64,000 nt of DNA from Dyella silvatica (GCF_026283955.1 NZ_JAPDPE010000006.1:17052-81051); one strand, 5' to 3'. Shown: positions 1-8,921, counted from the stretch's first letter. Made by a program: numbers and translations. Notes: generated from the letters alone by a model not told the origin.

Positions 1-2034
1 CACTCGCCCGGTGAATTCGATTTCGACGCCTTTATTGGTCTGGCCGGGGCCCTGGCTGGCGAAGAACGGCGGCTGTACTGAAAACACATCGATACTGTGG
101 TCGAGCATGATGCGGTACAGCGAGGCGGTCAGTCGCGCCTGATGCTGGAACAGATCGAGCTTGGCGCCCGCCTCCAACTGGCGTGAAAAGGACGGCAGCA
201 GCGGCTGGCCGTCTTTGCCTAACTGTACGTCGGGCTGAAAGCCACTGGCCGTACTGGCATACAGCGAAAGCTCGGGCGTGGCCTTGTAGACCACGCCGGC
301 GTTGGGCACCCATTGCGTCTTGTGCAAGGTCCACGGATCGCCATTGACGTTATACGTCGAAAGGTCATAGCCCCAGCGCCGCAACGCCAACAGCACATCC
401 CAATAATCGCCGATGGCGATCTGGTCTTGCAGAAACAAACCGCTATTGGTCGACCACGGGCTGCCCGGCGTATGCGAGTCGTCGGTGGGCTGCACCACCG
501 ACATCGCCGAGGGCAGCGGGCCGGAGGTGAACACGTTGCGCTGCGTGCTCTCGCTCACATCCAAATAGTCGTCGCTACTGCCGACATGCGAGCGCGCATA
601 GTCAAAACCCAGCACCACCCGGTGGCTAAACATGCCGTGCTCGAAGAAGCCGACAAGGTCGTTCTGCAGGGTGTAATACGCATCGGAATAACGATAGACC
701 TCGGCTATCGCACTGACATCGCCACTCGGCATGGCGCCAAACAGTTGCCAGTTCTGCTGGCTGGTGGTCTGGTTGACGTATTGGCCGTGACTGCGAAACA
801 TCCAGTCATCGTTGAACTGATGTTCGAACAGATAGTAGTAGCGGCTGGTCTGATAGTTGGCGTGATCGCTGGGGCTGCCCAGCAAAAGACCGGGCGGCGT
901 CGCCGAGTCGATGGTGTTGTCGAGCAGAATCGTGTGATCGGGAATAGGCAGGCGGTTGATGATGCGCGCACCACCGATCACCAGTTTGTTCGCATCGTCC
1001 TGCCAGCCGATCGAGGGGGCGATATAGCGGCTGCGCTGACCGTAATAGCCTTGCACCGTTTTATCGGCATATTCACCGGAAACCACCAACCGGTAAGTCA
1101 GGCTTTTGCTGCTGTTCAATGGCCCGGCCAGATCCATGCCTACCTGGGTATCGCCACGCTCGCCCACCGCAAAGCTGAGCTGATGCACCGGCTCGCTCTG
1201 CGGTCGCTTCATCACCACATTGATAAGGCCGCCAAAGTTATTGCTGACCGAATAATCGCCCAGCACCGACTGCGGCCCCTTCAATACCTCGACCCGCTCG
1301 ACCCCGATCAGCGGCGGGAAATCGCTCGATCCGGTAAAGCTGTTCGGCATGCCGTCGGTCATGCCGCTGCCGGTATAAAAGCCGCGTATCTGGAATAGCG
1401 GCAAACCCTCGGGGCCGTCGATAACCTGCACGCCCGCCACATTGCGTACCGCATCGGCGACGCTGAGAATTTGCTGCGAGTCCATCAGGTCGCGGGTAAC
1501 AATGCTGATCGATTGCGGCACGTCGATCAGCGCGGAATCGGTGCGGGTGGCACCGCTGCTGATGTCGGCCATGTAGCCGATATCGCGCCCGATAAGCCCC
1601 TGCGAATGCACCGGCGCCAGCAAGGTGGCATTGGCGACCGACGCCACCGTCGAGCCGGGGGCCGCTATCGAGGTGTGGGCCAGGCTGGCCGGGATCGAAG
1701 CCAGCGGCTTCACCACCACGGTTCCCGCATCGATGAATTGGTAACTCAGCCCGCTACCTTGCAGCAAGCTGACGAGCGCGGCCTCCGCGGTCATCGAGCC
1801 GTTGGCGCCGCCGGAGTGAAAGGGCTCGATGGTGCCGCTGGCGGTAAGCACCTGCACATTGGCTTGCTTGCCGAAGGCAATCAACGCGGTAGACAGCGAT
1901 TGCGGCGGGATCATGAAGCGAATCGGCGCCACCGCCAGCATCGTGCGCGCGGGCGCGGGCGCCTCCGCTGCACCGAATGCGGCAAACGGCACCGACAAAC
2001 AGGCGCAGGCGAACCACAGGACCACTCGACTCAT
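1..2034 (-). CDS. TonB-dependent siderophore receptor with N-terminal signalling (STN) domain, partial
   Basis: Outer-membrane receptor for a ferric chelate, partner of the FecI/FecR-like genes just upstream. Reading the minus strand from ATG at 2034 gives about 677 residues without a stop to the window edge, so the C-terminal end of the barrel is missing. A signal peptide is followed by an STN-type domain (about residues 40-120, containing FMIPPQSLSTALIAFGKQ). The plug follows, with DVPQSISIVTRDLMDSQQ and VERVEVLKGPQSVLGDYS, and then barrel repeats. The STN domain is typical of transducing receptors (FecA, FpvA), which signal through FecR to an ECF sigma factor. A GGAG ribosome site precedes the ATG but lies inside a hairpin (see 2036-2069). 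The ligand cannot be told from sequence. Confidence 0.9.
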   Translation of the reverse strand, partial: MSRVVLWFACACLSVPFAAFGAAEAPAPARTMLAVAPIRFMIPPQSLSTALIAFGKQANVQVLTASGTIEPFHSGGANGSMTAEAALVSLLQGSGLSYQFIDAGTVVVKPLASIPASLAHTSIAAPGSTVASVANATLLAPVHSQGLIGRDIGYMADISSGATRTDSALIDVPQSISIVTRDLMDSQQILSVADAVRNVAGVQVIDGPEGLPLFQIRGFYTGSGMTDGMPNSFTGSSDFPPLIGVERVEVLKGPQSVLGDYSVSNNFGGLINVVMKRPQSEPVHQLSFAVGERGDTQVGMDLAGPLNSSKSLTYRLVVSGEYADKTVQGYYGQRSRYIAPSIGWQDDANKLVIGGARIINRLPIPDHTILLDNTIDSATPPGLLLGSPSDHANYQTSRYYYLFEHQFNDDWMFRSHGQYVNQTTSQQNWQLFGAMPSGDVSAIAEVYRYSDAYYTLQNDLVGFFEHGMFSHRVVLGFDYARSHVGSSDDYLDVSESTQRNVFTSGPLPSAMSVVQPTDDSHTPGSPWSTNSGLFLQDQIAIGDYWDVLLALRRWGYDLSTYNVNGDPWTLHKTQWVPNAGVVYKATPELSLYASTASGFQPDVQLGKDGQPLLPSFSRQLEAGAKLDLFQHQARLTASLYRIMLDHSIDVFSVQPPFFASQGPGQTNKGVEIEFTGRV

Positions 2035-2035
2035 G

Positions 2036-2069
2036 AACTCCGCTTTCCCCAAAGCGAAAGCGCGGAGTT
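2036..2069 (-). promoter_or_regulatory. Hairpin over the ribosome-binding site of the receptor gene
   Basis: Arms at 2036-2047 and 2056-2069 pair over 12 bp with a 2-nt bulge and an 8-nt loop. On the transcript the 3' arm carries the GGAG Shine-Dalgarno sequence and ends two bases before the start codon at 2034. It could hold receptor translation low or help stabilise the message. The pairing is seen; the regulatory role is inferred. Confidence 0.45.
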
Positions 2070-2150
2070 TGACACGCACGTGGGCCGAATAGGAGTGCTG
2101 TCAGCAAGCCATCTTAAGACTCACATCGGCGACTCTCGTTACGTTCATTT

Positions 2151-2225
2151 TGCGATAGCGAGCCCAACGGGGCCGGCCGGTCCGGCGAGACCGGCCAGTG
2201 CCTACTACCGGGCCGGCCGGCGGCC
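2151..2225. repeat. GC-rich palindromic spacer between fecR-like and receptor genes
   Basis: This stretch holds repeated GGCCGGCCGG-type self-complementary blocks, at about 2171-2182 and 2210-2222, flanking CCGGCGAGACCGG. It resembles the short REP-like palindromes between genes elsewhere in the window and may separate expression of the regulator pair from the receptor. Confidence 0.4.
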
Positions 2226-2226
2226 G

Positions 2227-3264
2227 TCAGTGCGGCTCCGCCTTGGAAAGAACCACCTGGCGAGGCTGCTTGCTCACTTTCAGCGGAAAAACCTGCGGCA
2301 ACGCGTTCAGCCAGTGGTCGATGGCGTCGGTGTTGACGGTGCCGGTGAAGGTCAATGGCTGCAGACTGGCATCGGCGATATGCAACGGCTGCGCGCTGTA
2401 ACGATTGATATTGGCAACCACCACATCGAGCGGCTCGTTGATGAATTCCAGCCGGTCGTTACGCCAGCCTGTGGCCTGCTCCGGGGTAACGCTGCTGATG
2501 TTCATGGCCAACTTCAGCGGATCATAAGAAACCCGCTGCCCCGCCACAGCCTCGACCATGTCACCCGAGGCAGCCTTGGCCCCGGCCGCCGCATGGCGGC
2601 GATAAATCTGCACCCGCCCCTCGGTGACCGCGATGGTGACTTGCCGGCCCGTACGGCGCACGTCGAAGGCGGTGCCGACGTCGTGAATGTCCAGGTCCCC
2701 GGCGGTGACCACAAAGGGCCGCTGCGCATTGTGCGTCACCTCGAAAAAGGCTTCGCCCGCAGCCAGCTCGACCTGGCGCTCGTTCTTGCTGAAGCGCGTG
2801 GTCATGGTGGAAGCGCCGCCCAAGGCCACTGTTGAACCATCGGACAAGGTGATGTCGCGGTTTTTCGCCACCTCATTGACGTAGATTTGCTGCGTGGTAT
2901 GGACACCCAAAAGCGACCAGGTCAGATAACCGCCAAGCAGCACCAGCACGGTCGAGGCGGCGGCCGCGAGCGGCAGCCAGCGACGTGGCGATGCCACCGC
3001 GGGCGCCGGCCGTGCGAATTCGGCGATCAACTGGCGCCGGCTGACCTCGTCGAGTGCGCCAAAGCGGTTGCCGATGTCGTTTACCCGCTCGAACGCTTCA
3101 AGATGCTGATCGCCGGCTTCGGTCCAGGCCAGCCATTGCTCCACCGTCTCGGCCGCACCGTTGGGATCGCGCAGTCGCGTCCACCAGTCCGCCGCCGCAT
3201 GCAGCGTGCTGGCGTCCAGCGTTTTTGGGCTTTGGCTGTTCTTATCAAGCATGTCGGCCATCAT
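2227..3264 (-). CDS. FecR-family anti-sigma / sigma regulator
   Basis: Inner-membrane regulator of the preceding ECF sigma factor. The N-terminal cytoplasmic part has the DUF4880-like segment AADWWTRLRDP with EQWLAWTEAGDQHLEAFERV. A single membrane segment (about residues 106-127, rich in A/V/L) follows, then the periplasmic FecR domain (YVNEVAKNRDITLSDGSTV, GEAFFEVTHNAQRPFVV, DIHDVGTAFDVR). A C-terminal STN-like region (residues about 260-340) is expected to touch the receptor. I chose ATG at 3264 because it overlaps the sigma-factor stop (ATGA), indicating translational coupling; an upstream in-frame start at 3297 lies inside the sigma gene. Length about 345 residues, normal for the family. 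Confidence 0.9.
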   Translation of the reverse strand: MMADMLDKNSQSPKTLDASTLHAAADWWTRLRDPNGAAETVEQWLAWTEAGDQHLEAFERVNDIGNRFGALDEVSRRQLIAEFARPAPAVASPRRWLPLAAAASTVLVLLGGYLTWSLLGVHTTQQIYVNEVAKNRDITLSDGSTVALGGASTMTTRFSKNERQVELAAGEAFFEVTHNAQRPFVVTAGDLDIHDVGTAFDVRRTGRQVTIAVTEGRVQIYRRHAAAGAKAASGDMVEAVAGQRVSYDPLKLAMNISSVTPEQATGWRNDRLEFINEPLDVVVANINRYSAQPLHIADASLQPLTFTGTVNTDAIDHWLNALPQVFPLKVSKQPRQVVLSKAEPH

Positions 3265-3731
3265 GGCATCCCCGGTTCGTCGACCCGCGCGCGGCAATGC
3301 GCCAGCGCGTTGGAGACGTGATAGCGCACCATGCGCTCACTGATTTTCATGGCTTGCGCCACCACGCTGAAATCGCGCCCCTCGATCATATGCATCACAA
3401 AAGCCCGGCTGGTCTTCGCTGGCAGCTCACGCAGCGCCTTGCGCAGATCACGCATTTGCTCGATGCGTAGTCGATCGACGGCCAGGTTCGCCGCGATCCG
3501 AAAAAGGTAGGCACGCAATGAGCCGACCTGTTCGGGCTGCTCCAGGGTGAAGATGCGCATATAGGCTTCTTGCGCCAGTTCCTGTGCGTCGGACAGTGAG
3601 TTGAGCCGGCATTGCAGGTAGGCGATCAAGGCGCGATTGTGCTCGCGGAACAGCTCCGACACCTGCGCGGCATGCGCCGGTGTCGCCACCGTATCCAGGC
3701 TGACCTCAGGGGATTCACCTAGCTTGTCCAC
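3261..3731 (-). CDS. FecI-like ECF RNA polymerase sigma factor
   Basis: ECF sigma-70 factor, 156 residues, expected to drive the receptor gene when its ferric ligand is sensed. Region 2 is visible around residues 25-90 (ELFREHNRALIAYLQCRL, AQELAQEAYMRIF, RAYLFRIAANLAVDRLR). Region 4 follows at about 100-150, with a recognition helix near MKISERMVRYHVSNAL. The gene starts inside the end of the VirK-like gene, so its promoter lies in that coding region or it is co-transcribed with it. No convincing Fur box was seen just upstream, which is unusual for a FecI-type gene. Confidence 0.9.
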   Translation of the reverse strand: MDKLGESPEVSLDTVATPAHAAQVSELFREHNRALIAYLQCRLNSLSDAQELAQEAYMRIFTLEQPEQVGSLRAYLFRIAANLAVDRLRIEQMRDLRKALRELPAKTSRAFVMHMIEGRDFSVVAQAMKISERMVRYHVSNALAHCRARVDEPGMP

Positions 3732-4885
3732 AACGCTATCCGGCGATCACTTTGATATGGCTGAGTTTGATCTGAGTGACTCAGATCCGAGTGATCCAAT
3801 TCTAACGCTTGCTTTGGCGCCGTTCTGGCTGTCCAGGCGGGGAAGGCCCCCAACGCATCGGCCAGCAGTTGCTCAGCCCCGAGCCGCAACGCCTCGCGCC
3901 GACGAAAAGCCGAGCGATGGTTGCTGGCAACATCCGCCTCGGATTTGCGCGACGGCTCTTGCGGAAGAATGAACCAGCCGTTGCCGACCCGGCGCCCGCC
4001 CTGCTCCTGCCAGAAGCCGTCGTAATCGGCCTGGAAGCGGCTACGCACCGCGCGCAAGGGATGGGCGGCATTGCTTACCGCCCATACGCGCTTGATCCCG
4101 TACTGCCGGGCAAAGGCATACACAAGGGACAGCAACAGCTGCTTTGGCCGCATGCCGTACAAATTGCGGGTGAGATTGCGCACGACGTCTTTGGCCTGCT
4201 CGCCGGCCGGCCCCTGGATGCAGCCGATGGCCACGGTCGGCCAATAATCAATCACGCTCATGCTGGCGCGGTAAAGCAACTGGTCGTCCGCAGCGCGAAG
4301 CTCAATGTTTAACTCGCCCTCGCTACCCATCAAGATCGGCGGCCGCAGGCAAATCCGCAGCGGGCTGCCATCTTTCAGGGTCAGCGTACCCAGGGTGGCG
4401 TTTCCGTCGACGTAAATGGCCTTGAACAGCGCCGGCGGCAACCGGGTGAGGGTGAAGCGATAGTGACGCTGAATGCTCAACAGCCGCGCCCGGCGATTCC
4501 AGTGCACGTTGATATAACGATGAAAATGGCGCTCCAGCACGCGGGGGTCGCGCTGGCGGTACTCGCACATTGGCGGATTGCGATAGACAAAACCCAGAAA
4601 ACGGCCATGCCGCAAGGGCATACCCAGCGCGCGCACCGCATATTTGGCGGCTTTGATGCAGCGCTTGAGGGTACTGCCGCTCCAGTCGGTGCGACCGCGC
4701 AACGAGCCGAGGAAGTTCGCCATAACCCGCGGGCGATCCAGGCGGCCCAGGCTCTCAAGCTGCTCGGCGACGAACAAACGGAGCTTATCGAGCGTGCTCG
4801 AAGCGCTATCGGCACACTCATTGGCGGCAAAAAGGCCACCGATATGGAGCGCTTCGGCTCTAGGTTGGTTGTTCAGCTTGTTCAA
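3719..4885 (-). CDS. VirK/YbjX-family protein (DUF535)
   Basis: About 388 residues matching the VirK/YbjX family (DUF535), whose members affect virulence or membrane stress in enterobacteria through an unclear mechanism. Family-like stretches are RLLSIQRHYRFTLTRLP (about 137-153), GELNIELR, WPTVAIGCIQGPAG and GIKRVWAVSNAAHPLR. No signal peptide is evident. The open frame begins with TTG at 4885 and no ATG or good ribosome site is present near it, so the true start is uncertain. The last 13 bases overlap the start of the FecI-like gene. The C-terminal tail (LDHSDLSHSDQ) comes from a short run of GAGTGA-type DNA repeats at 3765-3800 and is probably not part of the conserved fold. Confidence 0.75.
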   Translation of the reverse strand: MNKLNNQPRAEALHIGGLFAANECADSASSTLDKLRLFVAEQLESLGRLDRPRVMANFLGSLRGRTDWSGSTLKRCIKAAKYAVRALGMPLRHGRFLGFVYRNPPMCEYRQRDPRVLERHFHRYINVHWNRRARLLSIQRHYRFTLTRLPPALFKAIYVDGNATLGTLTLKDGSPLRICLRPPILMGSEGELNIELRAADDQLLYRASMSVIDYWPTVAIGCIQGPAGEQAKDVVRNLTRNLYGMRPKQLLLSLVYAFARQYGIKRVWAVSNAAHPLRAVRSRFQADYDGFWQEQGGRRVGNGWFILPQEPSRKSEADVASNHRSAFRRREALRLGAEQLLADALGAFPAWTARTAPKQALELDHSDLSHSDQTQPYQSDRRIALWTS

Positions 4886-5137
4886 AACGCGTGACCCGTA
4901 TGAGTGCTATGTCCTCCTCCAAGACGTTTACGGATCGAAATTTTGAAATGGCGGGCCGATCTTTTTCTCAGGCACCCCCGCACGGCGCCGGTTATGGCGT
5001 CCCAGGCCAGTTCTCAAGCCAAACGCGGCATTGCCATCCGTGCAGCCCGATGCCGGCCCAAGCCGGCCCTCAGCGTGTGCGTCGATCGCGCCTGGCGAGG
5101 CGCCTTGCCGCAAAGGGCGTCGCATGCATCACGCGGT
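4886..5137. other. Intergenic region without recognisable content
   Basis: 252 bases between the VirK-like gene and the methyltransferase gene. I see no Fur box, terminator hairpin or plausible small gene. A GGAGG sits at about 4914-4918 on the minus strand but has no start codon at a workable distance. Confidence 0.4.
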
Positions 5138-5980
5138 TTAGCGCCGTGTCGCCAGCACACCGTCCAGAGCTTGTTGCGCCTTGAAGCCGGCCTTCTCCAG
5201 ACGCTTCATCACTTCGCGCGGAACGTCGCGGTCGCTGGTGAGCTTGTTCGGGCTACCGGTGTAGTGAAACAGGCGTCCGCCACGGCGAAGCACCCGGGCA
5301 AGTTGATCGTAAAACACCTGCGAATAGAGCTCACCGGCAATGCCGAAGCGCGGCGGGTCGTGCAGCAAGGCGTCGACCGAGGCGTCGGCAACCTGGGCAA
5401 TAGCCTGTGACACGTCGGCATGGGTGAGTTGCAGGCGGCCGCCGCCAGCGGGTTCATCGGGGTCCGGCGACCATGGATTAAGCGTGCGCAACCACAACAC
5501 ATCCGGGTTTTTCTCGAACGAATGGATGCGCGCCACGCCAGCCTCCAGGCAGCAAGCCGCGAAATAGCCCAGGCCGCCGCAGGTATCGAGCAATACCTTG
5601 CCGCGCGGCTCGACCAGCGCCACCTTGCGGCGTGCATCCTCAAACGGCGAATCCTTCGCCGTGGGTAGCATCTTGATGCCGTCGATCTCGAAGGTAGGCG
5701 CCCCCCATTCCGTCGGCACCAGTTTGATCAACGACCCGGAAAAGCGCGACGCCGGTGCAAATTCATCGCCGTCCCAGTAGTAGATCGTGCGGTCTTTCAG
5801 CTTGTGCGGATAAGGATAGTGCTGCCCCCGCCATTGCCAGCTGTCCGCCTGCAACGACGCGTTGCCGTGTGAGCGGCCCAGATCCAGTGAGCCGACCCAT
5901 TCGCCTGCACCAGCGTCGCGTGCGGCCAACAGCGGCTCGACCATGGTGCGCGTGATCAGCGGACCGGAATAATGCGACAC
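5138..5980 (-). CDS. SAM-dependent methyltransferase of the archaeal COG2521 type
   Basis: About 280 residues. The SAM-binding motif I is DTCGGLGYFA, followed by an acidic strand end (IHSFEKNP). The catalytic-type block reads LLHDPPRFGIAGELYSQVFY, then RVLRRGGRLFHYTGSP. This combination matches the predicted methyltransferases of COG2521, best known from archaea; the substrate is unknown to me. The start is set at GTG 5980 because AGGAG lies ten bases upstream. An ATG at 5944 is the alternative and an open frame extends to 6073. It stands alone with no operon partner. Confident about methyltransferase fold, not about substrate. Confidence 0.75.
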   Translation of the reverse strand: MSHYSGPLITRTMVEPLLAARDAGAGEWVGSLDLGRSHGNASLQADSWQWRGQHYPYPHKLKDRTIYYWDGDEFAPASRFSGSLIKLVPTEWGAPTFEIDGIKMLPTAKDSPFEDARRKVALVEPRGKVLLDTCGGLGYFAACCLEAGVARIHSFEKNPDVLWLRTLNPWSPDPDEPAGGGRLQLTHADVSQAIAQVADASVDALLHDPPRFGIAGELYSQVFYDQLARVLRRGGRLFHYTGSPNKLTSDRDVPREVMKRLEKAGFKAQQALDGVLATRR

Positions 5981-6483
5981 GATGGGGAGTCTCCTGGCAT
6001 AGCGGCGAAACGTAGGGAGATGGCCCAGACGGGAGGCACACCTCGGTAAAGCGCGGACGATCCCCCAGACCACGCCGAATGGTCAAGCACTAACCATGCA
6101 CGAGCCCATTCAAACCATCAGCCTGATTCATCATCGCGGTGCTACCGCACGCTTGAAGCGCTAACGCAACGAAGGCCTTCCTGCTGGCAGCCGCCATGCC
6201 ATCGCGCGCGCGATCGTTTGGCATGATCTGCATGCTTACCGTTGGTCGTTCGATCACCCACGCGACTCAGCCGATGGCCGCGAGCGCAGATACATCGCCT
6301 GCATCCAAGGTCATTCGACAGCCAGCCGCAAGTTTACAGGCGCAACAGCGACACCCTCGTCAATACGCCCTATCCACTGCGAGTCGGCTCGCCCGATTTG
6401 TGATTGGCGCACACATAAATTTGGCAAAGCATTGGAGATACTTCCTGGATGTCACACCCAGTGGCGACCATCGAGAGAAGCTT
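5981..6483. other. Divergent intergenic region
   Basis: Roughly 500 bases between the divergent methyltransferase and autotransporter genes. The frame of the autotransporter stays open back to about 6196 but the extra residues look non-coding. No clear operator or RNA element is seen; the promoters of both genes presumably lie here. Confidence 0.4.
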
Positions 6484-7800
6484 ATGCTGCCCCCTATCCG
6501 CGACCTGGCCCCATGGTGCGAGGCCATGGATCGCGCTCCCCGCAAACAGCCAGTTCTACTTCAAACCGTCATAAAAGCAGCGCACCTGTGTGCCAGAAGC
6601 CGCGCATGGATGATGATCGGCGCGGCCCTGGTTGTGCTGCCGCTGTCGGCAATTGCCGGTGGTAACGGCGCAGCAACACCGTCGCCATTCATGCCGCAGC
6701 AGGCCGCTTCGTTCAATCAGTTTGGTGGCTCGTACAATCAGCTGGCGGTGGGCACGGCGTTGCAATCGCTGCCCGCTCGCAGTGCATTGCGCGCATCGCT
6801 GCTTAGTCAGCTCCCGGCCGACGGCGCCAGCGGCCGCGCCGAATACGACCGTCTTTCGGGCGAAATCCATGCCTCGGTCAGTACACAGATGATCGACGAC
6901 AGCCACTTCGCGCGCGACGATGTGCTTGCCCGTCTCAGCCAAAGTTGCGGCGCGGACTGCGCCAATGGAAGCCACTTGTGGGCACTCACTTCGGCCGCGT
7001 GGAGCCGTCAAGGTAACGATGGCAACGCCGGTGCCGTAACGCGCGACATGGGCGGCGTGATGGGCGGTGTCGACACCCTGATTTTCGACAATGCCTGGCG
7101 CGTGGGCCTGCTCTTTGGCTATGCCCACTCAAACCTGGATGCGGATAGCCGCTACTCCACCGCCAGCACCCACGACACCACCTACGGTGCATACGCCGGC
7201 ACGCAATGGGGCGCCTTGTCGCTCAAGCTGGGGGCGGCCTATGTACGCCACGATATTTCTGCGGATCGACTTATCCAGGCTCCCGGCATCGCCACCGGAC
7301 ACGCTCTGAGCAACTATTACGGCAACACCGCCCAGGTATTTGGCGAGCTGGGCTATCAACTGTCATGGGGCGCCACCGCGTGGCAGCCTTACCTGCAACT
7401 GGCCCAGGTGCACCAGAACGTCGAAGCGTTTCGCGAGGCCGGCAGCCTGGCAAACCTTTCCGGCCGCAGTCAGCAGGCCGACGTGACGTTCTCGACCTTG
7501 GGTGTGCACGTAACAGCCCATAGCTTTCAGCTGGGAACGGTGCCGGTATACGCACGGGCCGGTGTTGGCTGGCGTCACGCCATGGGCGATGTGGACCTGA
7601 ATCACGACTTCGCCTTTCGCGATGGAAGCAGCTTCGGCGTGCGGGGCACCACCGTCAGCCGCGATATCGCCGTGGCCGATGTAGGCCTGGATTTCAGCCT
7701 GGCAGCGGATGCGATTTTCTCGCTGAGCTATAACGGCCAGGCCGGCAGCCAGCGCAGCACCGATCAAAGCCTGACCGCTGCGCTATCGATCCGGTTCTAA
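6484..7800 (+). CDS. Autotransporter beta-barrel domain protein lacking a large passenger
   Basis: About 438 residues. A long N-terminal extension (about residues 1-40) precedes a hydrophobic signal segment (MMIGAALVVLPLSAIAGG), as in the extended signal peptides of autotransporters. Only about 120 residues separate the signal from the barrel. The C-terminal part, from about residue 160 (HLWALTSAAWSRQGNDG), is an autotransporter beta-domain. It shows strands such as AWRVGLLFGYAHSNLDADS and VPVYARAGVGWRHAMGDV and ends in aromatic SIRF. Typical autotransporters carry passengers of hundreds of residues, so this is a stand-alone barrel or a reduced relic. Start chosen at ATG 6484, preceded by GAGAG; earlier in-frame starts exist. 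Confidence 0.75.
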   Translation: MLPPIRDLAPWCEAMDRAPRKQPVLLQTVIKAAHLCARSRAWMMIGAALVVLPLSAIAGGNGAATPSPFMPQQAASFNQFGGSYNQLAVGTALQSLPARSALRASLLSQLPADGASGRAEYDRLSGEIHASVSTQMIDDSHFARDDVLARLSQSCGADCANGSHLWALTSAAWSRQGNDGNAGAVTRDMGGVMGGVDTLIFDNAWRVGLLFGYAHSNLDADSRYSTASTHDTTYGAYAGTQWGALSLKLGAAYVRHDISADRLIQAPGIATGHALSNYYGNTAQVFGELGYQLSWGATAWQPYLQLAQVHQNVEAFREAGSLANLSGRSQQADVTFSTLGVHVTAHSFQLGTVPVYARAGVGWRHAMGDVDLNHDFAFRDGSSFGVRGTTVSRDIAVADVGLDFSLAADAIFSLSYNGQAGSQRSTDQSLTAALSIRF

Positions 7801-7817
7801 TACCTGAGCAACCACAC

Positions 7818-7842
7818 CAGCGCCGCCCCATCGGCGGCGCTG
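7818..7842 (+). terminator. Hairpin after the autotransporter gene
   Basis: A perfect 10-bp stem (7818-7827 with 7833-7842) and a 5-base loop, 17 bases after the autotransporter stop. There is no T-run, so termination may be weak. Confidence 0.55.
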
Positions 7843-7988
7843 GCAGCAAGACCACTTCGTCGAAATCAGGGGCATGCTCGCAGCGCGTATCGATGTCTGT
7901 GCAAGGCCAGGAGCATGGCTTTAGATGGCGCCGGTCGGTCGATCGACGACGCCATCGACAAGCATGCATCGCTGCAACGGCCCCGGCG

Positions 7989-8456
7989 CTACCTGCAAAT
8001 GTTTCCCCACACGACGGTATCTAGAATCGTGCCCTTGTCATCGGTCGTAATCTTCAGCACACAGCCATCGGTGTCACGCTTGTAATAACCCGTTGCCGCG
8101 TATTGATCCTGGTAGATCGGCACCGGAGCAATACCTGCGCCGCCTTGCGTAGTGCCGATAATTTCCGAGCCCACGTATGCCGAACCCGTCTTCACGAAGC
8201 TGCTCGTGTTGCTGGGCCGAAAATCGTTCCAGTCATATTCGGCCGAGGCACCGGGTATTTTTGAGAACAGCAACTGCTTGGGCAAGACCATTTGCGGCTT
8301 GCCGTAGTTGGCGATGGCAACCTGGATATTTTGGCCGATCAGCGTTCGCGCCTGCTTGGCGACGCCCGAATCAGCACCGGGTAACTGCGTCGCGCAACCC
8401 ATCACAACGGCGCAAGAAAGCAAAATGACATATCTGATACAGCGGCGATCCAACAT
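7989..8456 (-). CDS. Small lipoprotein of unknown function
   Basis: About 155 residues. A short basic N-terminus and hydrophobic stretch (YVILLSCAVVMGC) end in a lipobox with Cys about residue 21, so it should be lipidated at the periplasmic side. The mature part contains ARTLIGQNIQVAIANYGKP, a pattern seen in small lipoproteins with a single repeat-like fold, and a terminal CVLKITTDDKGTILDTVVWG. No function can be assigned. Start taken at ATG 8456, which has GGAG six bases upstream; the frame extends four codons further. No partner gene is adjacent. Confidence 0.7.
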   Translation of the reverse strand: MLDRRCIRYVILLSCAVVMGCATQLPGADSGVAKQARTLIGQNIQVAIANYGKPQMVLPKQLLFSKIPGASAEYDWNDFRPSNTSSFVKTGSAYVGSEIIGTTQGGAGIAPVPIYQDQYAATGYYKRDTDGCVLKITTDDKGTILDTVVWGNICR

Positions 8457-8860
8457 GCTCTGCTCCAATCCTGGGACTTCGACGATTTACCTGCATACAA
8501 AGACTCGCCCCTGGCCAATGGCGAACACCCTGGCCGGAGCAGCAACGCGATGAGTCGGTTTCTATTCGCAGTGGAGCCTCAAGGGAAGCCTCTGCATCGC
8601 CAAAGCATGCCGCAGGTGCCCGCCGACGATCAAGCAACGCGCCAGCACTCCGACAGCGGCCACGGCTTGATACTCGGCACCACGGCGCCTTGCATATGGC
8701 AAGAGTTTTTCAAGCGCCACAAATGAGCTGAAAGCCGAGATCATCCTCCTCACACAGCGGAGGACTTCGCTGGCGATTTATAGCTATGCCGCCGTGCGGG
8801 CAGGCATGCACGTCCTCGCTTTAAGCAAACCCGCGAGCAAAATGAATTTCCATCCATAGA
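8457..8860. other. Intergenic region without recognisable gene
   Basis: About 400 bases upstream of the lipoprotein gene. A 63-codon open frame at 8562-8753 has no ribosome site or recognisable features and was not called. The lipoprotein promoter is presumably near 8470-8520. Confidence 0.4.
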
Positions 8861-8890
8861 AAAGCCGTCTCTCGATAGCGAGACGGCTTT
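8861..8890 (-). terminator. Second of two tandem intrinsic terminators
   Basis: An 11-bp perfect stem (8861-8871 with 8880-8890) and 8-base loop. On the minus strand it is followed by TTTT. It lies about 30 bases beyond another terminator and ends the transcript of the secreted-protein gene. Confidence 0.8.
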
Positions 8891-8921
8891 ACATCACTGG
8901 CGAATTGCTCGCATATGCAAA

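Noticed and set aside
313..2835. Long plus-strand frames (313-1398 and 1471-2835) at the left edge
   Set aside because: They lie opposite the TonB receptor and FecR-like genes, whose translations show plug, barrel and FecR features.
8562..8753. 63-codon frame upstream of the lipoprotein gene
   Set aside because: No ribosome site, no family resemblance, and it overlaps the probable lipoprotein promoter region.
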